From Pseudomonas putida (lineage in GTDB: Bacteria > Pseudomonadota > Gammaproteobacteria > Pseudomonadales > Pseudomonadaceae): 64,000 nt of DNA. The notes beneath the pieces are model-generated. The model searched no databases. It was not told where the DNA came from and saw nothing but the letters and a program-made list of their open reading frames with translations. The stretch lies in NCBI RefSeq assembly GCF_028682635.1, contig NZ_JANHLK010000005.1, positions 1 to 64,000 of the forward strand, in the 5' to 3' direction. Positions 8,856-17,372 of the stretch are shown here, piece after piece (the stretch's first letter is position 1; each line of letters opens with the position of its first letter). Made by a program: the position numbers and the translations under genes.

Positions 8856-9635
8856 TTGCTTATCGAGTCCCGTCGTCGCGCTTATTTGAACGCCATGCAG
8901 GTGGTCAACTGGCTGCCGCGCACCGAATTGCCCTTTGCCGCCCCGTCGCGGCCCGAGCTGCTGGAACCGCCCGAGCCGCTGGTCGCTGCGCCCGTAGCAC
9001 CTTTACCTGTGGTCGAAGCGCCCGCTGCGCCTGCGGTAAAACCGGCCGAACGGGTGAAGATCGAGGTGCCGCGGCCATCGTTGGCGAGCACGCGCACCGG
9101 CGCCAAACCTGAGGTCGAGGAAGCCCCGGTAGTCGCCAGGGTCGCGCCCGTGCCGCCACCGCGCTTCGCCCTGCAACTGCTGCGAGCCGGCCGCTGCCTG
9201 CTGCTGGTGGAGTTACCCACAGGCGAAGCGTTCCAGGCCCGCGATCCCGCGTATCTGCTGCTCAAGGACATGCTGCGCGCCGCCGGTCTGCCGGACAGCC
9301 CGCAGATCGTCGGCGAGCCGGTACGCTGGCCGCTGCTGGTGCGCGGGACGATGGACCAGGGCCCGGAGGCGGCCCGTGATTTTGTCCAGGGTTTCCTTTC
9401 GGTGCGCATGGAAGAGGCGCCATGTGCCTGCCTCTGGCTGATCGGCCTGCCCGCGGTGCGATTTGCCGGTGAGGCGGACGCTGATGCATTCAACCGCGAA
9501 CTGCAGATCGAAGGTCTGGGCTCGGCCTGGGCGGTACCGGGCCTGGAATTGTTAATGGAAGAGCCACAGCGCAAGGCCGCCGTGTGGCAAGCCATGCGTC
9601 GGCTGATGGCGCGCTGGAATGAATCGAATGAGTGA
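8856..9635 (+). CDS. holD: DNA polymerase III psi subunit (pseudomonad cryptic HolD)
   Basis: This is a 259-residue protein directly upstream of rimI. In E. coli the gene in this position is holD (psi, a clamp-loader accessory). From memory, the P. aeruginosa protein encoded beside rimI was shown biochemically to be the highly diverged psi subunit. The N-terminus (AMQVVNWLPRTELPF) resembles the short psi segment that contacts the clamp loader. A Pro/Ala-rich linker (about residues 30-100) follows, with a compact C-terminal domain from about 105. Because of the proline-rich part, similar proteins can be mislabelled TonB. The start is taken as TTG 8856; ATG 8895 is an alternative. The stop overlaps rimI. 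Confidence 0.78.
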   Translation: MLIESRRRAYLNAMQVVNWLPRTELPFAAPSRPELLEPPEPLVAAPVAPLPVVEAPAAPAVKPAERVKIEVPRPSLASTRTGAKPEVEEAPVVARVAPVPPPRFALQLLRAGRCLLLVELPTGEAFQARDPAYLLLKDMLRAAGLPDSPQIVGEPVRWPLLVRGTMDQGPEAARDFVQGFLSVRMEEAPCACLWLIGLPAVRFAGEADADAFNRELQIEGLGSAWAVPGLELLMEEPQRKAAVWQAMRRLMARWNESNE

Positions 9636-10080
9636 CGCTGTATCGTTCCGCCCGATGACCGAGGCGGACCTGGAAACTGTTCTGAAGATCGAGTACGCGG
9701 CCTACAGCCATCCCTGGACCCGCGGGATTTTTCTCGATGGCCTGGGCAAGTACCAGATCTGGCTGATGTTCGAAGGCCAGCAGCAGGTGGGCCATGGGGT
9801 GGTGCAGATCATTCTGGACGAGGCGCATCTGCTCAACATCACCGTCAAGCCGGAAAACCAGGGCCGCGGCCTGGGTTTGACGTTGCTGGAGCACTTGATG
9901 GCGATCGCCTACAAGGCCGACGCCCGGGAATGCTTCCTGGAAGTGCGCGACAGCAATACCGCGGCATTCAAGTTGTATGAGCGCTATGGCTTCAATGAGA
10001 TTGGGCGGCGACGGGATTACTACCCGGCGGTCGGCGGGCGTGAAGATGCGGTGGTGATGGCCTGCACCCTCGTCGATTGA
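9628..10080 (+). CDS. rimI: Ribosomal protein S18-alanine N-acetyltransferase RimI
   Basis: This GNAT-family acetyltransferase of 150 residues acetylates the N-terminal alanine of ribosomal protein S18 and perhaps other proteins. The acetyl-CoA-binding motif is visible as NQGRGLGLTLL, followed by EVRDSNTAAFKLYERYGF, a typical RimI segment. The start at 9628 overlaps the holD stop by 8 bases (ATGAGTGA). An in-frame ATG at 9619 would add three residues. The holD-rimI pairing is conserved with E. coli. Confidence 0.92.
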   Translation: MSDAVSFRPMTEADLETVLKIEYAAYSHPWTRGIFLDGLGKYQIWLMFEGQQQVGHGVVQIILDEAHLLNITVKPENQGRGLGLTLLEHLMAIAYKADARECFLEVRDSNTAAFKLYERYGFNEIGRRRDYYPAVGGREDAVVMACTLVD

Positions 10081-10096
10081 TCACCGTAGATGCCCT

Positions 10097-10173
10097 TGTA
10101 GGAGCTGCCGCAGGCTGCGATCTTTTGATCTTGATTTTTTAAGAGCAAAAGATCGCAGCCTTCGGCAGCTCCA
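10097..10173. repeat. REP-like inverted repeat (GGAGCTGCCGCAGGCTGCGATC family)
   Basis: Two near-perfect arms, TGTAGGAGCTGCCGCAGGCT at 10097 onward and its complement ending at 10173, surround an AT-rich loop. The family differs from the GAGCGAGCTTGCTCGC repeats. A half copy lies at 53336. It probably also ends transcription after rimI. Confidence 0.75.
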
Positions 10174-10187
10174 GGTTAATCCGCAGA

Positions 10188-10592
10188 TCAGCGTTTTCTG
10201 TCCAGCGGATCACGTTGCGCCATCTCCGCCTCATCCAACCCATTGCCCCCACCAATGTCATCTTCATCGACAATGCTCAAGTCCCAATCGGCCTGGTCAC
10301 CGTCACCCGTTTCCTGGGCATCCCGGGCACCGTCTTCACGAATAAGCGTTTCCGGGCTCATGTCGTCATCGGTGGGTTCATGGTCATCGGTCGATGCGCC
10401 CGTCATGCCGGCTTCACGCACGCGCTCCTCGGGCATCAGTGTTTCGCGTTCCTTTTGCGGCAATTCATCGCCGATTTTTGCGCTGGGTTCGTCCGCGTCA
10501 AAATCCAGCTCATGTACCGAGCCCATGCGGTCTTCGTTATCATCGATGGGTTCCGGTTGCACCGCATCGTACGGACGTCGTGAATCAGTCAT
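10188..10592 (-). CDS. Acidic, probably disordered protein of unknown function
   Basis: This is a 134-residue protein very rich in Asp and Glu, with few hydrophobic residues and no visible catalytic motif. It looks intrinsically disordered. Pseudomonas homologues are often called serine kinase/phosphatase, but nothing in this sequence supports that. It is transcribed away from the carbonic anhydrase gene and converges on rimI. Reading-frame length, codon use and position all support a real gene. Function is unknown. Confidence 0.75.
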   Translation of the reverse strand: MTDSRRPYDAVQPEPIDDNEDRMGSVHELDFDADEPSAKIGDELPQKERETLMPEERVREAGMTGASTDDHEPTDDDMSPETLIREDGARDAQETGDGDQADWDLSIVDEDDIGGGNGLDEAEMAQRDPLDRKR

Positions 10593-10761
10593 GGCAATTC
10601 CTCATACTGTTAGCCTTACTAGGGTGGACCCACTGGGTTGCAGAGAATTCAACCGGCATGGAGTGCCATGGGCAGGTATCAGCGTGGCAACTGCATAACG
10701 CGCGTGACCCCGACGGGCGGTTGTCTGTCAAACCTGCGCACCATTACCGAGGCTTCATTGC

Positions 10762-11406
10762 ATGAACGAATTACAAGATCTGATCGATAACAACGAGCGC
10801 TGGGCCGACGCGATCACCAAAGAAGATCCTGACTTCTTCGCCAAGCTGGCTCGTCAACAAACCCCGGAGTACCTGTGGATCGGCTGTTCCGATGCGCGGG
10901 TGCCGGCCAACGAGATCGTCGGCATGCTGCCGGGCGACCTGTTCGTGCACCGCAACGTGGCCAACGTGGTGTTGCACACGGACCTCAATTGCCTGTCGGT
11001 GATCCAGTACGCGGTGGACGTGCTCAAGGTCAAACACATCCTCGTGACCGGTCACTATGGTTGTGGCGGCGTGCGCGCCTCGATGCAGGATCGCCAGTTC
11101 GGCCTGATCGACGGCTGGCTGCGGTCGATTCGCGATCTCTACTACGAGAAGCGCGAAGAGCTGGCCAAACTGGCCACCGAAGAGGAGCAGGTCGACCGCC
11201 TCTGCGAACTCAACGTGATCCAGCAGGTGGCCAACGTCGCCCATACCAGCATTGTGCAAAACGCCTGGCACCGCGGGCAAAGCCTGTCGATCCATGGTTG
11301 CATCTATGGCATCAAGGACGGTCGCTGGAAAAGCCTGAACACCACCATCAGCGGTTTCGAGCAGTTGCCGCCGCAGTACCGACTGCGTCCGGTCGAGACC
11401 CAGTAA
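10762..11406 (+). CDS. can: Beta-class carbonic anhydrase
   Basis: This cytoplasmic zinc enzyme interconverts CO2 and bicarbonate. At 214 residues it has the usual beta-class length. The zinc ligands are visible as C42 (in GCSDARVP, with the D44-R46 dyad), H98 and C101 (in GHYGCGGV). It is a single gene, divergent from the acidic-protein gene and followed by a hairpin terminator. Confidence 0.93.
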   Translation: MNELQDLIDNNERWADAITKEDPDFFAKLARQQTPEYLWIGCSDARVPANEIVGMLPGDLFVHRNVANVVLHTDLNCLSVIQYAVDVLKVKHILVTGHYGCGGVRASMQDRQFGLIDGWLRSIRDLYYEKREELAKLATEEEQVDRLCELNVIQQVANVAHTSIVQNAWHRGQSLSIHGCIYGIKDGRWKSLNTTISGFEQLPPQYRLRPVETQ

Positions 11407-11426
11407 AGCCCTTCAGCACAGCGTGC

Positions 11427-11463
11427 GCCGACGCCGGTGTTGCAAAAACACCTGGCCGTCGGC
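11427..11463. terminator. Hairpin between convergent can and secreted-protein genes
   Basis: GCCGACG pairs with CGTCGGC, and inside it GGTGTT pairs with AACACC. The hairpin lies in the short convergent gap. No long T run follows on either side, so termination strength is uncertain. Confidence 0.55.
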
Positions 11464-11480
11464 GACTGCCGTTCATCGGG

Positions 11481-12653
11481 TTACAGCGCCGGAGCCGGGA
11501 TCGCCGGGGCTGGCGCTGGTGCCTTGAGCAGTTTGAGCTGGGCCTTGATCGAGGCGGTCGCACATTTGCCCGCGGCCTGTGCGGTCGTCAGCTTGCGGAT
11601 CGAGGTGTAGAACAGCGCACAGGTCTTGTCGGCCTGGGCCACTTGCCAGGTCTGGGTGCAGCTTTTTAGCTCCACATCAGGATTGCTGTCCGGTTCACGG
11701 CCCATGGCGGCCTGCCAGCACGCGACACTCAAATCCTGGGCCATGACTTTCAGGCCCGCGGTATCGGCCTGGCCCTGGGCATCCTTGCCGGTGTAGCTGG
11801 CCGGATCGGCGGCGTACCAGATGTAGCTCGGATGGTTGGCGCCCAATACCGGTACCTTGACCCCGTCGACCGGGCTGATCGTCACCAGGCTCAACACGTT
11901 CATGGTTGGCCCGTATTGCTGCTTGACCCAGTTACGCACCGGTACACCGAAGGCCACCATGGGCAATGCCATGCCGCTGGCGTGCTGGGTGACCTGCTTG
12001 ACCATGGTGGTCTGGTAGTCCTTGAAGTAGTCGTAGACGCCTGCCAAGTCCTTGCCGGCGTTGGACGGCGCAGCAATCGGGGCGATATCGATGATCGTCT
12101 GGTAGCCCGGCGTCTGCTCGGCCGGAATGCCATTGACGGTCAGCAGCGTGGCCCAGCGATCCGAGGTGGCCGATTTCAGGTAATCCTGGGCCTGGGTCAG
12201 CGAATAATCGGGCGGGAAGTGCAACAGTTCGACGCTTCTGCGGTTCTCCAGCGCCATGCCCAGCGGCAGGAAAAAATACCAGCTGTAGCCCCACTTGCCG
12301 TCGGCGTTCAGTTTGCTGGCGCCGTTGTAGGCCAGGTCGCCGGCGTCCAGCAGTGCTGCCAAGGGCTTTTCATAGCCATTGGGGACACCGGTTATTTCGG
12401 CATGCAGCTGACCGTTATCGGTTTTCACCAGCACCTTCGCTTCGCCATAGCCATCGCGCTGCACGCTTTGAGTCAGGTAATGCTCGACGGTCTGCTCCAG
12501 CGTCCAGTTGCGATAGCAGATCACGTTGCAGTTGTTGGGGTAGGCGAAGAGGCGGGTAACGCGTTCGGTACTGCCCAGTTTCAGGGCGACATCGGCGTGG
12601 GCAGCGGTACTCAGAGTGAGGGCCGCGAGGGTGAGTCCGGCGAGTTTAAGCAT
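11481..12653 (-). CDS. Exported protein of unknown function
   Basis: This is a 390-residue protein with a clear N-terminal signal peptide (MLKLAGLTLAALTLSTAAHA, likely cut after AHA), so it should be periplasmic or secreted. The start at 12653 is chosen because it opens the signal peptide and has an AAGGAT ribosome site; a longer frame from 12713 is unlikely. Two cysteines lie near the mature N-terminus (NNCNVICYRNW) and more near the end (SVACWQ, KSCTQ, KTCALF, GKCATA), which suggests disulphides. It ends in a Pro/Ala-rich tail. I recognise no domain and cannot assign a function. Confidence 0.72.
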   Translation of the reverse strand: MLKLAGLTLAALTLSTAAHADVALKLGSTERVTRLFAYPNNCNVICYRNWTLEQTVEHYLTQSVQRDGYGEAKVLVKTDNGQLHAEITGVPNGYEKPLAALLDAGDLAYNGASKLNADGKWGYSWYFFLPLGMALENRRSVELLHFPPDYSLTQAQDYLKSATSDRWATLLTVNGIPAEQTPGYQTIIDIAPIAAPSNAGKDLAGVYDYFKDYQTTMVKQVTQHASGMALPMVAFGVPVRNWVKQQYGPTMNVLSLVTISPVDGVKVPVLGANHPSYIWYAADPASYTGKDAQGQADTAGLKVMAQDLSVACWQAAMGREPDSNPDVELKSCTQTWQVAQADKTCALFYTSIRKLTTAQAAGKCATASIKAQLKLLKAPAPAPAIPAPAL

Positions 12654-12762
12654 GCTCAGATCCTTTTCAGCGGGGTCGCGATACCAAGATCGCACGTCAT
12701 ACTGGATCAACACAATGATGCAGAAAAACAGGCCTCCCGCATTTTTTTTTCAAGCCTGCGAT

Positions 12763-12791
12763 CCAGCCCGCGATCAGTGTTTGCGGGCTGG
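12763..12791. terminator. Perfect 9-bp hairpin downstream of the small ORF
   Basis: CCAGCCCGC (12763-12771) pairs exactly with GCGGGCTGG (12783-12791) across an 11-base loop. It lies just past the stop of the small minus-strand gene. No T tract follows directly, so it may stabilise RNA rather than terminate. Confidence 0.4.
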
Positions 12792-12806
12792 CGAGAGGTC
12801 AGGCAA

Positions 12807-12980
12807 TCACAATAGCCGCAGCGCCAATTGGCTGCCGGCGCGCAAGTATTCAGCCTGTGCGGTCACCGCATCCTTGACGATGGCCTCACCGGTATCGCTC
12901 AGCCTGGCTTTTTTGGCATCGATGACGGCGCTCTGCAGTAACTGCATGGCGACATCCATCGCTTTCTGAAAGGCCGTCAC
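12807..12980 (-). CDS. Small 57-residue ORF of unknown function
   Basis: This short minus-strand frame begins at GTG 12980 with a good ribosome site (GGGAGAACA) and reads TAFQKAMDVAMQLLQSAVID onward, a helix-forming composition. It lies 60 bases after the stop of the fatty acid transporter gene and may be its operon partner. The same frame stays open far upstream, but that extension overlaps the transporter and is a shadow. The ribosome-site bases (12985-12991) can pair with 13011-13017, which could hold translation in check. I recognise no family; it could also be the broken end of a longer gene. Confidence 0.4.
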   Translation of the reverse strand: MTAFQKAMDVAMQLLQSAVIDAKKARLSDTGEAIVKDAVTAQAEYLRAGSQLALRLL

Positions 12981-13039
12981 ATTGTTCTCCCTGGTCCGAC
13001 CCGCTGATACGGGAGAACCAGGAAAAACTGGCCGTGCCC

Positions 13040-14458
13040 TTACGGCATCACTGGTGGCGTATACGCCAGCGTCGTCCCCAGTGCCCACAGCAACAGCAGC
13101 ACCAACGGCGTGTGCACCAGCAACTGAACGAACGAGAATCCGATCAAGTCCCGCGCCTTCAACCCCAGCACGCCCAGCAGTGGCAGCATGTAGAACGGGT
13201 TGATCAGGTTGGGCAGGGCCTCGGCGGCGTTGTAGATCTGCACGGCCCAGCCCAGGTGGTAGTTCAGGTCGTTGGCCACTTGCATCACATACGGCGCTTC
13301 GATGATCCACTTGCCGCCGCCGGACGGAATGAAGAACCCCAGGATCGCCGAGTACACGCCCATCAGCAGGGCATAGGTGTCGTGGGAGGCAATGCTGACG
13401 AAGAAAGTCGAGATGTGGTGGGCCAGGGTCTGCGCATCGGCGCCCTTGACCGTGGTCATCAGCGCGGCGATCGAACCGTACAGCGGGAACTGGATCAGCA
13501 CGCCGGTGGTGGTTGGCACTGCGCGGGACACCGCGTCGAGGAAGCTGCGCGGGCGCCAGTGCAGGAGGGCACCAAGCATGATGAACAGGAAGTTGTAGGT
13601 GTTCAGGCCGGAGATCGCACTGATCGCAGGTTTGGTGGAAAACTCATGGAACAGCCATCCAGCCGCCAGCAGCACCAGCAGGATGGTCAGCAGCGGGCTG
13701 TGTTCCAGCCATTCGCCGGGACGGGTGCGCGGTTGCAGCGGTGGCAGGTTGAAGCTCGGGTCGACGCCACAGGCCTCGGCGTCTCGCGCCGTGTTCGGGC
13801 CGGGGGCGGTGGCGTAGGCGATGATCAGCGAGATGACGATCAAGGCCAGCAACATGACCCCCGATTGCCAGAGAAAGATCGTTTGGGTGAAAGGAATCAC
13901 CCCGGTGATCGACAGGATCGACGGCGGCAGGCTGGCCGGGTTGGCCTGCAACTGCGCAGCCGACGACGACAAGCCCAGGGCCCACACCGCGCCCAACCCC
14001 AGGTACGCCGCCGCACCCGCGGCGCGGTAGTCCATCTTCAGGTCCGTACGGCGCGCCAGCGCACGCACCAGCAGACCGCCGAACACCAGCGACAGACCCC
14101 AGTTGAGCAGCGACGCGACCATGGAGATCAGCGCCACCCAGGCCACGGCGGAGCGACCGTTTTTCGGCAACTTCGCCAGGCGGTCGATCAGCTTTACCGC
14201 CGGTGGCGAACTGGCGACCACATAACCGCCAATCACCACGAACGCCATTTGCATGGTGAACGGGATCAGGCTCCAGAAGCCGTCACCAAAGGCCATGGCC
14301 GCGTCAGTCGGCTTGGCGCCCATGGCCATGGTGGCCACGGCGACGATGATCACCGCCAGGGCGGCAAACACCCAGGAGTCGGGGAACCAGCGTTCGGCAA
14401 AACTTGAACAGCGCAGGGCAAAGCGGGCGGAGCGGGTATCTTCGATATCAGCGGCCAC
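13040..14458 (-). CDS. Short-chain fatty acid transporter, AtoE family
   Basis: This inner-membrane transporter of 472 residues belongs to the AtoE family, which takes up short-chain fatty acids such as acetoacetate and butyrate. About ten to twelve hydrophobic segments are visible. Family landmarks include LNWGLSLVFGGLLVRALARR and FFIPSGGGKWIIEAPYVMQ. It is divergent from the MFS transporter gene. No atoDA or thiolase genes lie nearby, so the substrate is inferred from the family alone. Confidence 0.88.
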   Translation of the reverse strand: MAADIEDTRSARFALRCSSFAERWFPDSWVFAALAVIIVAVATMAMGAKPTDAAMAFGDGFWSLIPFTMQMAFVVIGGYVVASSPPAVKLIDRLAKLPKNGRSAVAWVALISMVASLLNWGLSLVFGGLLVRALARRTDLKMDYRAAGAAAYLGLGAVWALGLSSSAAQLQANPASLPPSILSITGVIPFTQTIFLWQSGVMLLALIVISLIIAYATAPGPNTARDAEACGVDPSFNLPPLQPRTRPGEWLEHSPLLTILLVLLAAGWLFHEFSTKPAISAISGLNTYNFLFIMLGALLHWRPRSFLDAVSRAVPTTTGVLIQFPLYGSIAALMTTVKGADAQTLAHHISTFFVSIASHDTYALLMGVYSAILGFFIPSGGGKWIIEAPYVMQVANDLNYHLGWAVQIYNAAEALPNLINPFYMLPLLGVLGLKARDLIGFSFVQLLVHTPLVLLLLWALGTTLAYTPPVMP

Positions 14459-14659
14459 GGGACTACCTCGAATTTTTATGTTTGTTGTGGTCTTCGGGGC
14501 CGCAGGGGCCCCACTGGACAGACGCCAACATTAATTCAAGCGCATGCTTTTTGCGGCGCTGTTTTTGCGCCTATGGGACTTTGGTCTAACGGGTTGTCCG
14601 CCGGCGCGTTTGCGTAGACCATGGGCGCCTTGGTTTTTGCCTGTGCCAGAGTTCTTTAC

Positions 14660-15973
14660 ATGACTGCCAATACCGATCCACGTCCGCTGCCGTTCAGCCG
14701 CTCGGACTACAAGACCCTGGGGCTCGCGGCCCTCGGCGGCGCGCTGGAAATCTACGACTTCATCATCTTCGTATTTTTCGCCCTGACCTTGAGCCAGTTG
14801 TTTTTCCCGCCGGAAATGCCCGAGTGGCTGCGCCTGCTGCAAAGCTTCGGCATCTTCGTCACCGGGTACCTGGCGCGGCCCCTGGGCGGAATCCTGATGG
14901 CGCATTTCGCCGACAGCCTGGGGCGCAAGAAGGTGTTCAGCCTGAGCATCCTGATGATGGCGCTGCCGTGCCTGCTGATCGGGATCATGCCGACCTATGC
15001 GCAGATCGGCTATTTCGCGCCGCTGCTGCTGCTGGCCCTGCGCGTGCTCCAGGGCGCGGCGGTGGGGGGCGAAGTGCCGAGCGCCTGGGTATTCGTGGCC
15101 GAACACGCGCCGGCCGGCCATCGCGGCTACGCCCTGGGCTTCCTGCAGGCGGGGCTGACCTTCGGTTACTTGCTCGGCGCCCTGACGGCGACGTTCCTGG
15201 CGCAGGCCTTCACCCCGGCTGAAATCCTCGACTACGCGTGGCGTTACCCATTCCTGCTGGGCGGGGTGTTTGGCGTGATTGGCGTCTGGCTGCGGCGCTG
15301 GCTCAGCGAAACCCCGGTGTTCATGGCCATGCAGGCACGGCGTGAGGCGGCCGTCGAGTTGCCGCTGCGGGCGGTCCTGCGCGAACATCGCCTGGCCCTG
15401 CTGCCGGCGATGATCCTCACCTGCGTGCTTACATCGGCGGTGGTGGTGTTTGTGGTCATTACCCCGACCATGATGCAGAAAACCTTCGGCATGACCGCCA
15501 GCCACACCTTCGCCCTGAGCGCACTGGGCATCGTTTTCCTGAACATCGGCTGCGTGCTCGCCGGTTTGCTGGTCGATCGCATCGGCGCCTGGCGCACCGT
15601 GATGCTCTATAGCCTGCTGCTGCCCTTGGGCATCGGCGTGCTCTATAGCTGCCTGATCAGCGGTGGCAACTGGGTCGGCCTGGCTTACGCGGTGGCCGGC
15701 CTGAGTTGCGGGGTGGTGGGCGCGGTGCCGTCGGTGATGGTCAGCCTGTTCCCGGCGCGGATTCGCGTCTCGGGTATTTCCTTCACCTACAACATTGCCT
15801 ACGCCGCCTGGGCGAGCATTACACCTTTGCTATTGATCGGCCTGATGCCGTGGAGCCCCTGGATCTGCGTGATCTTCTGCGCAGTGATGGGCGCGGTGGG
15901 CGTGCTCAGCGCGGCGTATTTCGGCACACGGATGCAGAGCATCGCCGGGTGTCCGGCTGCCGGTGCGGCGTGA
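14660..15973 (+). CDS. MFS transporter, metabolite:H+ symporter (MHS) type
   Basis: This is a major facilitator protein of 437 residues with twelve predicted membrane segments. The loop 2-3 signature LGRKK and the segment RVLQGAAVGGEVPSAWVFVAEH are typical of the MHS group (ProP- and KgtP-like symporters for organic acids or compatible solutes). The start at 14660 (MTANTDPRPLPFSRSDYK) is preferred; a frame from 14621 adds 13 residues. Neither has a strong ribosome site. The substrate cannot be read from the sequence. Confidence 0.85.
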   Translation: MTANTDPRPLPFSRSDYKTLGLAALGGALEIYDFIIFVFFALTLSQLFFPPEMPEWLRLLQSFGIFVTGYLARPLGGILMAHFADSLGRKKVFSLSILMMALPCLLIGIMPTYAQIGYFAPLLLLALRVLQGAAVGGEVPSAWVFVAEHAPAGHRGYALGFLQAGLTFGYLLGALTATFLAQAFTPAEILDYAWRYPFLLGGVFGVIGVWLRRWLSETPVFMAMQARREAAVELPLRAVLREHRLALLPAMILTCVLTSAVVVFVVITPTMMQKTFGMTASHTFALSALGIVFLNIGCVLAGLLVDRIGAWRTVMLYSLLLPLGIGVLYSCLISGGNWVGLAYAVAGLSCGVVGAVPSVMVSLFPARIRVSGISFTYNIAYAAWASITPLLLIGLMPWSPWICVIFCAVMGAVGVLSAAYFGTRMQSIAGCPAAGAA

Positions 15974-16035
15974 TAGGCAAGGGTGACTGGCGCGGTTTCC
16001 TTATATTTGCAGGGCAATTTTCAAGCGCTCTTCAC

Positions 16036-16136
16036 TGTAGGAGCGAGCTTGCTCGCGATGGAGGCTAACGATTACGCCTGCTTCCTGAATGAACGCAGCG
16101 CTTTCAAAACCTTCGCGAGCAAGCTCGCTCCTACAG
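16036..16136. repeat. REP pair (GAGCGAGCTTGCTCGCGA family)
   Basis: TGTAGGAGCGAGCTTGCTCG on the left and its complement TTCGCGAGCAAGCTCGCTCC on the right flank a 50-base spacer. It lies between the MFS gene and ddl. Each unit is itself a palindrome. Confidence 0.85.
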
Positions 16137-16225
16137 ACCATCGGCGAGCCGCTGGACGCCAAGACCTTGCAGCCGTAACGTGACGGCTATCCGGGTTGCA
16201 AGCACATCCACCATGGGGTCAGGCA

Positions 16226-17320
16226 ATGAGTAAACTGCGTGTGGGCGTTATTTTTGGCGGGCGGTCGGCTGAGCACGAGGTGTCGTTGCAGTCGGCGAAG
16301 AACATTGTCGATGCACTGGACCGTTCGCGCTTCGAGCCGGTGCTGATCGGCATCGACAAACAAGGCCACTGGCACCTCAACGATCCCTCGAATTTCCTGC
16401 TGAACCAGGAAAACCCGGCCCTGATCGCGCTCAATCAATCCAATCGCGAATTGGCCGTGGTGCCGGGTAAGGCCCGTCAGCAACTGGTGGAAACGGCGGG
16501 GCCCGAATTGCTGGGCCATGTCGACGTGATCTTCCCGATCGTCCACGGCACCCTGGGCGAAGACGGTTGCCTGCAGGGCTTGCTGCGCATGGCCGATTTG
16601 CCGTTTGTCGGTTCCGATGTGCTGGGGTCGGCGGTCTGCATGGACAAGGACATCAGCAAGCGCCTGTTGCGTGATGCTGGCCTTGCCGTCGCGCCGTTCG
16701 TCACCCTGACCCGCGCCAGCGCCGCGCGCACGGGTTTCGCCGAGGTCAGCGGCAAGCTCGGCCTGCCGCTGTTCGTCAAGCCGGCCAACCAGGGGTCTTC
16801 CGTTGGTGTAAGCAAGGTGACTGACGAAGCCGAATATGCGGCGGCGGTCGAGCTGGCATTGAGCTTCGATGAAAAAGTGCTGATCGAGTCGGCGGTCAAG
16901 GGGCGCGAGATCGAATGCGCGGTCCTTGGCAACGAGGAGGCCATCGCCAGCGGCTGTGGCGAGATCGTGGTGCACAGCGGGTTTTACTCTTACGACAGCA
17001 AATACATCGACGAAAAGGCCGCGCAGGTGGTGGTTCCGGCCCAGATCAGCGTCGAAGCCAGCGAGCGCATCCGCGCCATGGCCGTCGAGGCGTTCCAGGT
17101 GCTGGGCTGCTCCGGCCTGGCGCGGGTCGATGTCTTCCTGACCGAGAGCGGCGAAGTGCTGATCAACGAAATCAATTCGCTGCCGGGGTTCACCCGCATC
17201 AGCATGTACCCGAAACTGTGGCAGGCAGCCGGCATGACCTACAGTGAACTGGTCACGCGCTTGATCGACCTGGCACTGGCGAAACACCAGGCCCGGCAGG
17301 CGTTGAAAATCAGTCGTTGA
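16226..17320 (+). CDS. ddlA: D-alanine--D-alanine ligase, DdlA type
   Basis: This ATP-grasp ligase joins two D-alanines for peptidoglycan precursor synthesis in the cytoplasm. It has 364 residues, the length of E. coli DdlA rather than the shorter DdlB. Motifs seen are [24 protein letters not shown], the ATP-grasp segment [16 protein letters not shown] and the metal-binding end [16 protein letters not shown]. The start at 16226 follows a GGGGTCAGG ribosome site. It is isolated from the mur-fts cluster, which fits a second ligase beside the usual ddlB. Confidence 0.92.
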   Translation: MSKLRVGVIFGGRSAEHEVSLQSAKNIVDALDRSRFEPVLIGIDKQGHWHLNDPSNFLLNQENPALIALNQSNRELAVVPGKARQQLVETAGPELLGHVDVIFPIVHGTLGEDGCLQGLLRMADLPFVGSDVLGSAVCMDKDISKRLLRDAGLAVAPFVTLTRASAARTGFAEVSGKLGLPLFVKPANQGSSVGVSKVTDEAEYAAAVELALSFDEKVLIESAVKGREIECAVLGNEEAIASGCGEIVVHSGFYSYDSKYIDEKAAQVVVPAQISVEASERIRAMAVEAFQVLGCSGLARVDVFLTESGEVLINEINSLPGFTRISMYPKLWQAAGMTYSELVTRLIDLALAKHQARQALKISR

Positions 17321-17372
17321 GGGGACGCGGGCCTGCCAACGCCCAGGCAGACCCGTTCACGCCGTTAGCGAC

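Noticed and set aside
12807..13310. The long version of the small minus-strand frame
   Set aside because: The upstream part overlaps the AtoE-type transporter gene and reads as Arg/Ala/Gly-rich shadow; only the last 57 codons have a ribosome site and plausible composition.
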